DNA of 64,000 nt from positions 8,306,434-8,370,433 of the forward strand of contig BROE01000020.1 of assembly GCA_036571765.1 (NCBI GenBank). The letters are read 5' to 3'. Positions within the stretch are counted from its first letter, which is position 1. Each line of letters starts with the position of its first letter. This DNA comes from Plecoglossus altivelis (Eukaryota > Chordata > Actinopteri > Osmeriformes > Plecoglossidae). The translations under genes were made by a program, and so were the position numbers. Shown here in pieces: positions 61,101 to 64,000 of the stretch. The notes under the pieces were generated by a model, which saw only the letters and a program-made list of their open reading frames with translations, was not told where the DNA came from and did not search any database.

Positions 61101-64000
61101 GAATACTATGAATGATCCATATGAATAATTCGGGCTCTTGTATAATTTGATTCTCCAATGAATAACCATGAAATTTAAATTCATGAAATCATTGTTGAGG
61201 TCTCTTGCAATGGCAAATGAATGAGCTTTTCATAACACTCAAGTCATCCTCTATCTGAGGGGTGTGTCCTCTTGAAAAGAGATGACCATGACTGGAGTGG
61301 GATAAGAAAAGTACTGAGAGAGATTGTTTGGACACAAACTTCTCCTGCTCTGTGAGGAGCTGTCAGGAACCTTAATGCATTCTTTATTTCATTTGGATTC
61401 TGAATAAAATTCCTTATGGGCCTAAAATAGAGGTTGTTGATGTGTTGGTTATGCCCTCCAGGATAGCCAGCCTGTCGAAGATCTTCCCCACATTGATGCT
61501 GTACCGACTGTGGGAGGACGGCAAGGTGGGCTCCCTGGACGACCCACTGGAGAAGTATGTGGATAACTTCACCATCAAGAACCCCTTGGGACGGACGCGA
61601 GACTCGGAGCTCAAGTACGTGACGGACGGCTTGATCTTCCTGGACAGCGGGGAGGTCCAGATACGCTCCTCGTCCGTCACCCTTCGTAGGATGGCCAGCC
61701 AGCTCTCAGGTCGGACACATCGATTCTCCTTCATAATTAGCTTGGCAGTTACAGTCAATCAAGCAAGCTAGCAAGCAATCAAGCATGCAAGCAAGCAAGC
61801 ACGAAAGCAAGGAAGAAAGAAAAAAGTTAAGACATTTGATCTCATAAAACATAGCCACACAGACAGAGTTTGCTTCTAACTACTGTAGTACCATATACTT
61901 GTATTTCATGATTGTATGCTACTAAGTGCAGACTAATAACAGGATAAAAAGGTCTGCTAAATACATCAATATACTGTATATGAATGTAACAGGACCAACA
62001 GTACCATAGCTGGCCAACAGTACCATAGCTCTGGAACTATATTACTCTGTAACTAACTGGTTGGGACACTACAGTTGACTAACACATGTCTTAAACTAAA
62101 TATAAACTAAATTATAATATAGTGCAGGAACTCTATTCCTGGAGTGTTACCCTGCTTTGGGTTTTCACTTTCACACAAATCGCTAACAAAAGTCTAATAA
62201 TAATAATCTCTCCTGATACACGTGTTGAACCGTGTTAGCAACAACTGGAGTAAGAGCTAAAACTACAAGGGAGTTAGCTGTCCAGAAACAGAGTTTAGGT
62301 GGTTCAGTTCACAAGAGAAACTAACTGCTGCTGCAAAAAAAAAGGCTTGTGCGTCAGAGGGTTTCACTTCAAACACCCCAGAGCAAATACAGACAGGTCC
62401 TCCAGTAAGATTTCTCTTCAGCTAGACAGCCTGGCATCGGAGGTGTGACCTCTAGAGAAACAGCGCAGATTATCACCTCAGAAATACACTCACCTCTGGA
62501 AATAGCTCCAGAAATGAGTCAGGATTGACAGGGACGCTGAGTCATAGCTATTCTAGGGCGAAGACGCAATTTGAATAGAAATAGGGTGATAAACCTGGTA
62601 AAACAGCTGTGAGCACATGTGCAAAGGGATATTAGTCTGAATGAGAGTGTCTTATTGTCTTATGTCTTTTCATGTTCTGTGGATGGTGGATCGTTTTGAG
62701 CTTTGATGATAAACCGATGTTTGCAATTGCTGCAAAAATTCATACTTCATTCACAATTATTTCCTGAAGGGAGATACATTTGTATAAGTAGGACTGTTTA
62801 AACCCAACATCTGGTTTCCTAATTTACTAATTAGGTAACTTGTTAGGCAAATATATCTGCACCCAACATTGTAGGCGTGTTTTTCTTTGCACTACCTAAA
62901 GCCGTTTTATTTGCAGTCCCAAGTTAGAATAGACTCATTTCAACTGGCGTTCATTCATTGTGCTGTAACTCTAGGTTTACCCAGAAGACTGAGAGCCACA
63001 AACCTGCTGTGGAAGGGGAAGACGCAGGCTGCCGTTAACCTCCTACACGATGACGTCCTCGTGGCCGACCCTGGAACGAAGTGAGACTTCTCATTCTCGA
63101 CATTCTAGCATCATTTCCCCGATTGCTTTCCACATCAGCACTTATCTTATGTATGTAAACAAACCATGGTTATTTTGAGTGGTTCATTTGTGCATCATCA
63201 GTCCTTCATAGTTGGGGCAATCTGCATTGAGTAAAAAGTGCTCTAGGAGCATATGGGGAAGCAATTCCAAAGTAATATGTTCAGTCAATTCTTTTAGGGA
63301 ATATTTAAATGTATATTATGACACGTTTGCATACTCTCATTTGAATGCAAATGTTATGGGGAATGTTATCAGGCTACCTAACTTCATCAGCTTCCGTTGA
63401 TGCCTTCCTCTATCTACCAGATGCCACTACAGCAACCTGGCCTTCTCGCTGCTGGCTCATGTCTTGGCTGAGAAGGTGGTGGGTCTGGACTACCAACGCT
63501 GGATCACAGACAACATCTTAGACAGGCTGGGCATGGAAGACACAGGCTTCGACATCACTCCTGGCATCCAGAGCCAGATGGCCGTGGGGGTGTACTCCAG
63601 TGGCCTTCCGGCCCCTCTCTACGACCTGGGCTGGTACCGTCCATCAGGGCAGATGTTCTCCACAGCAGCGGACCTGGCCAAGCTGGCCATGATGCTACTG
63701 GGAGCCTACCATCGCAAGCTGCTTGAGCCCGACACCCTGAAGATCATGCTGACACCACTGTTTCGCTGCGACAAGGACTACTTCGCCAACCGCACCGGCA
63801 CACCCTGGGAGGTGAACGAACAGCTGGGTTATGAGGTCGTACGCAAGGATGGGGACCTGGACGGCTACTCTGCTACCTTCTCCCTGGTCCCCCGTCTCAA
63901 GCTGGGCCTGGTGGTCCTGATGGCTGGGTCCAGGCCCCAGAACCAGGACGTCGTGTCCAAAGCCTACAGCTACATCATCCCAGCCATGGAAAGGGCCTTC
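55127..64000 (+). CDS. lactbl1: LACTBL1-like serine beta-lactamase-related membrane protein, 5' part (7 exons, 3' end outside window)
   Basis: Coding segments 55127-55186, 57320-57506, 58751-58857, 60183-60340, 61462-61709, 62975-63080 and 63421-64000 are bounded by AG/GT sites. They join without a frame break to 482 codons with no stop. The protein has a 20-residue start, an Ala/Pro-rich stretch (about 21-36), a basic TKPRR stop and one hydrophobic segment (about 56-73), so a type II membrane protein is likely. A beta-lactamase-like domain follows: S174-L-S-K177 (nucleophile and base), Y292-S-N294, and K431-D-G433 in the place of the K/H-T-G motif. Four N-glycosylation sequons (N142, N155, N206, N412) all lie after the anchor, which fits a lumenal or extracellular domain. 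The family is known as LACTBL1, related to mitochondrial LACTB and bacterial class C enzymes; its substrate is not established. The stop codon is not in the window. Which teleost paralogue (a or b) this is cannot be told. Confidence 0.92.
55988..56097 (+). repeat. CT microsatellite
   Basis: ctctctctctct with tctgtctctc and gctctcgctctc variants, inside an intron. Confidence 0.88.
57190..57312 (+). repeat. Two-copy 73-bp TG-rich repeat abutting a splice acceptor
   Basis: The block with gtacggatgtgtttgtgtgt occurs at 57198 and again at 57271, an offset of 73 bases, each ending in a pure TG run. The second run stops six bases before the acceptor AG of the membrane-anchor exon, so TG repeats replace the usual polypyrimidine tract. 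Confidence 0.85.
57320..57506 (+). CDS. lactbl1: lactbl1-like exon encoding Ala/Pro tract and membrane anchor
   Basis: The acceptor is gtggaccag directly after a TG repeat, and the donor is CCAG|gtaaga. The exon opens with P-A-P-A-P and two alanine runs, partly a GCT trinucleotide repeat. It continues with VTVEGQTKPRRMQVKW and the hydrophobic segment GMLFFLLLSLIMTGCFLW. Length is 187 bases, so it ends in phase 1 and skipping it would shift the frame. The basic residues before the anchor suggest the N terminus faces the cytosol. Confidence 0.92.
57507..58750 (+). other. lactbl1-like intron
   Basis: It starts gtaaga and ends ctgtcttcag, with a strong pyrimidine-rich stretch (about 58620-58748) leading to the acceptor. 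No repeats of note and no coding signal were seen. Confidence 0.85.
58751..58857 (+). CDS. lactbl1: lactbl1-like exon, linker between anchor and catalytic domain
   Basis: The acceptor ctgtcttcag and donor AAG|gtagga flank 107 bases. With the G from the previous exon it encodes D-E-G-M-G-G-N, a cysteine-containing CPRFPQALPLEHP segment and a helical SSLKEALEK end (residues 83-118). It closes in phase 0. It was identified by frame continuity and position, not by a catalytic motif. Confidence 0.88.
58880..58955 (+). repeat. CA-rich tract
   Basis: cacacgtaaacacatgcacacacagatacacatg-type sequence, intronic. Confidence 0.78.
59505..59785 (+). repeat. Diverged tandem duplication inside an intron
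   Basis: Segments near 59505-59605 and 59684-59785, about 180 bases apart, share ctggccagagtta, gaggaa and ggatggg in the same order, with roughly two-thirds identity judged by eye. The first copy is open for 80 codons but has no family resemblance. Confidence 0.6.
60183..60340 (+). CDS. lactbl1: lactbl1-like exon, N-terminal part of beta-lactamase-like domain
   Basis: The acceptor gtcctccag and donor TACAG|gtgagc flank 158 bases. They encode residues 119-170, including PSLSAIVIFNDTVLWTGNFG, the typical first beta-hairpin of the beta-lactamase/DD-peptidase fold (hydrophobic strand, turn, then W-x-G-x-G-like end). Sequons N-D-T and N-N-S lie here. The exon ends in phase 2, splitting Arg171. 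Confidence 0.93.
60341..61461 (+). other. lactbl1-like intron
   Basis: It starts gtgagc and ends ccctccag. Nothing else was recognised in its 1.1 kb. Confidence 0.85.
61462..61709 (+). CDS. lactbl1: lactbl1-like exon with S-x-x-K active-site motif
   Basis: The acceptor is ccctccag. The exon completes Arg171 and reads IASLSKIFPTLMLYRLWEDG, with the S-L-S-K motif at residues 174-177. An N-F-T sequon and the ITLRRMASQLSG-type segment (here VTLRRMASQLSG) that usually follows in this family are present. The donor CAG|gtcgga is weak after the GT, but joining here restores SG-LPRRLRATN across the junction, which supports it. The length is 248 bases and it ends in phase 1. Confidence 0.93.
61710..62974 (+). 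other. lactbl1-like intron with AAGC repeat
   Basis: It starts gtcgga and ends actctag. Close to the donor (about 61762-61815) is a degenerate AAGC/AAGCAAGC tetranucleotide repeat. The rest is unremarkable AT-rich sequence. Confidence 0.82.
61762..61815 (+). repeat. AAGC tetranucleotide repeat
   Basis: Tandem aagc units with agcaatc and catgc interruptions, just downstream of a splice donor. Confidence 0.85.
62975..63080 (+). CDS. lactbl1: lactbl1-like exon, domain middle
   Basis: The acceptor taactctag and donor ACGAA|gtgaga flank 106 bases. They encode LPRRLRATNLLWKGKTQAA and then VNLLHDDVLVADPGT, ending inside Lys289. The D-P-G-T-K segment leads straight into CHYSNL in the next exon, as family members do. 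Confidence 0.93.
63081..63420 (+). other. lactbl1-like short intron
   Basis: This 340-base intron starts gtgaga and ends ctatctaccag. It is the shortest in the gene, and nothing further was seen in it. Confidence 0.88.
63421..64000 (+). CDS. lactbl1: lactbl1-like exon with Y-S-N and K-D-G motifs, cut by window edge
   Basis: The acceptor ctatctaccag is good. The exon is open for 193 codons (residues 290-482) to the last base of the window. It carries the catalytic Y292-S-N294, a DRLGMEDTGF segment, a serine/glycine-rich SGQMFSTAADLAKLAMMLLG helix typical of the fold, and R-K-D-G-D-L-D-G-Y-S-A at 430-440, followed by the strand LGLVVLMAGS. The K-x-G motif has aspartate where many relatives have threonine. 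No donor or stop is seen inside the window. Confidence 0.94.

Noticed and set aside
55127..64000. Bacterial beta-lactamase acquired by transfer or contamination
   Set aside because: Seven exons with GT-AG introns, a membrane anchor and family-specific sequence show a resident animal gene.

Overview
The window is vertebrate nuclear DNA, most likely from a ray-finned fish. Coding sequence is sparse and split by GT-AG introns. The intergenic and intronic DNA is crowded with CA/TG and GA/CT microsatellites and minisatellites, and there is a tRNA-derived SINE-like element. Species cannot be read from the sequence. No operons, ribosome binding sites, CRISPR arrays or prokaryotic features are present.

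Two genes can be supported. (1) On the plus strand, 55115 to the right edge, is the 5' part of a LACTBL1-type gene (serine beta-lactamase-like membrane protein). Seven coding exons join in one frame to 482 residues. They give a short cytoplasmic tail, an Ala/Pro-rich stretch, a single membrane anchor and a beta-lactamase/penicillin-binding-protein-like domain with S-x-x-K, Y-x-N and K-x-G motifs. The last exon runs off the window. (2) On the minus strand at 27079-27130 is what looks like the signal-peptide exon of an EphB-class receptor tyrosine kinase, probably ephb2. It ends in phase 1 at a good splice donor, exactly where EphB genes are split. If correct, 1-27078 is the 5' part of its first intron and the two genes are transcribed divergently from about 28 kb of shared intergenic DNA. 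From memory, EPHB2 and LACTBL1 are also neighbours in human 1p36, which supports both calls.

Layout: 1-17 kb is low-complexity-rich presumed intron (GA, CT, TG and G tracts, several minisatellites, one perfect 34-bp-arm hairpin at 9722-9804). From 17 to 27 kb simple repeats thin out and several stretches carry clustered transcription-factor-like motifs, as expected of enhancers in a developmental receptor gene. From 27 to 31 kb the DNA is AT-rich with no gene seen. From 31 to 45 kb it is again microsatellite-rich, including a large 21-bp minisatellite (41577-42118) and CpG-rich patches at 42.35-42.5 and 43.08-43.32 kb, the latter with a canonical DR1 nuclear-receptor site. From 45 to 55 kb it is AT-rich with locally duplicated unique sequence, notably a tandem duplication at 47172-48840 that is about 99% identical over half of each unit but strongly diverged over the other half, and a five-copy 37-bp satellite at 51771-51955. 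From 55 to 64 kb is the LACTBL1-like gene.

Most long open reading frames in the window are translations of simple repeats and are not reported as genes.
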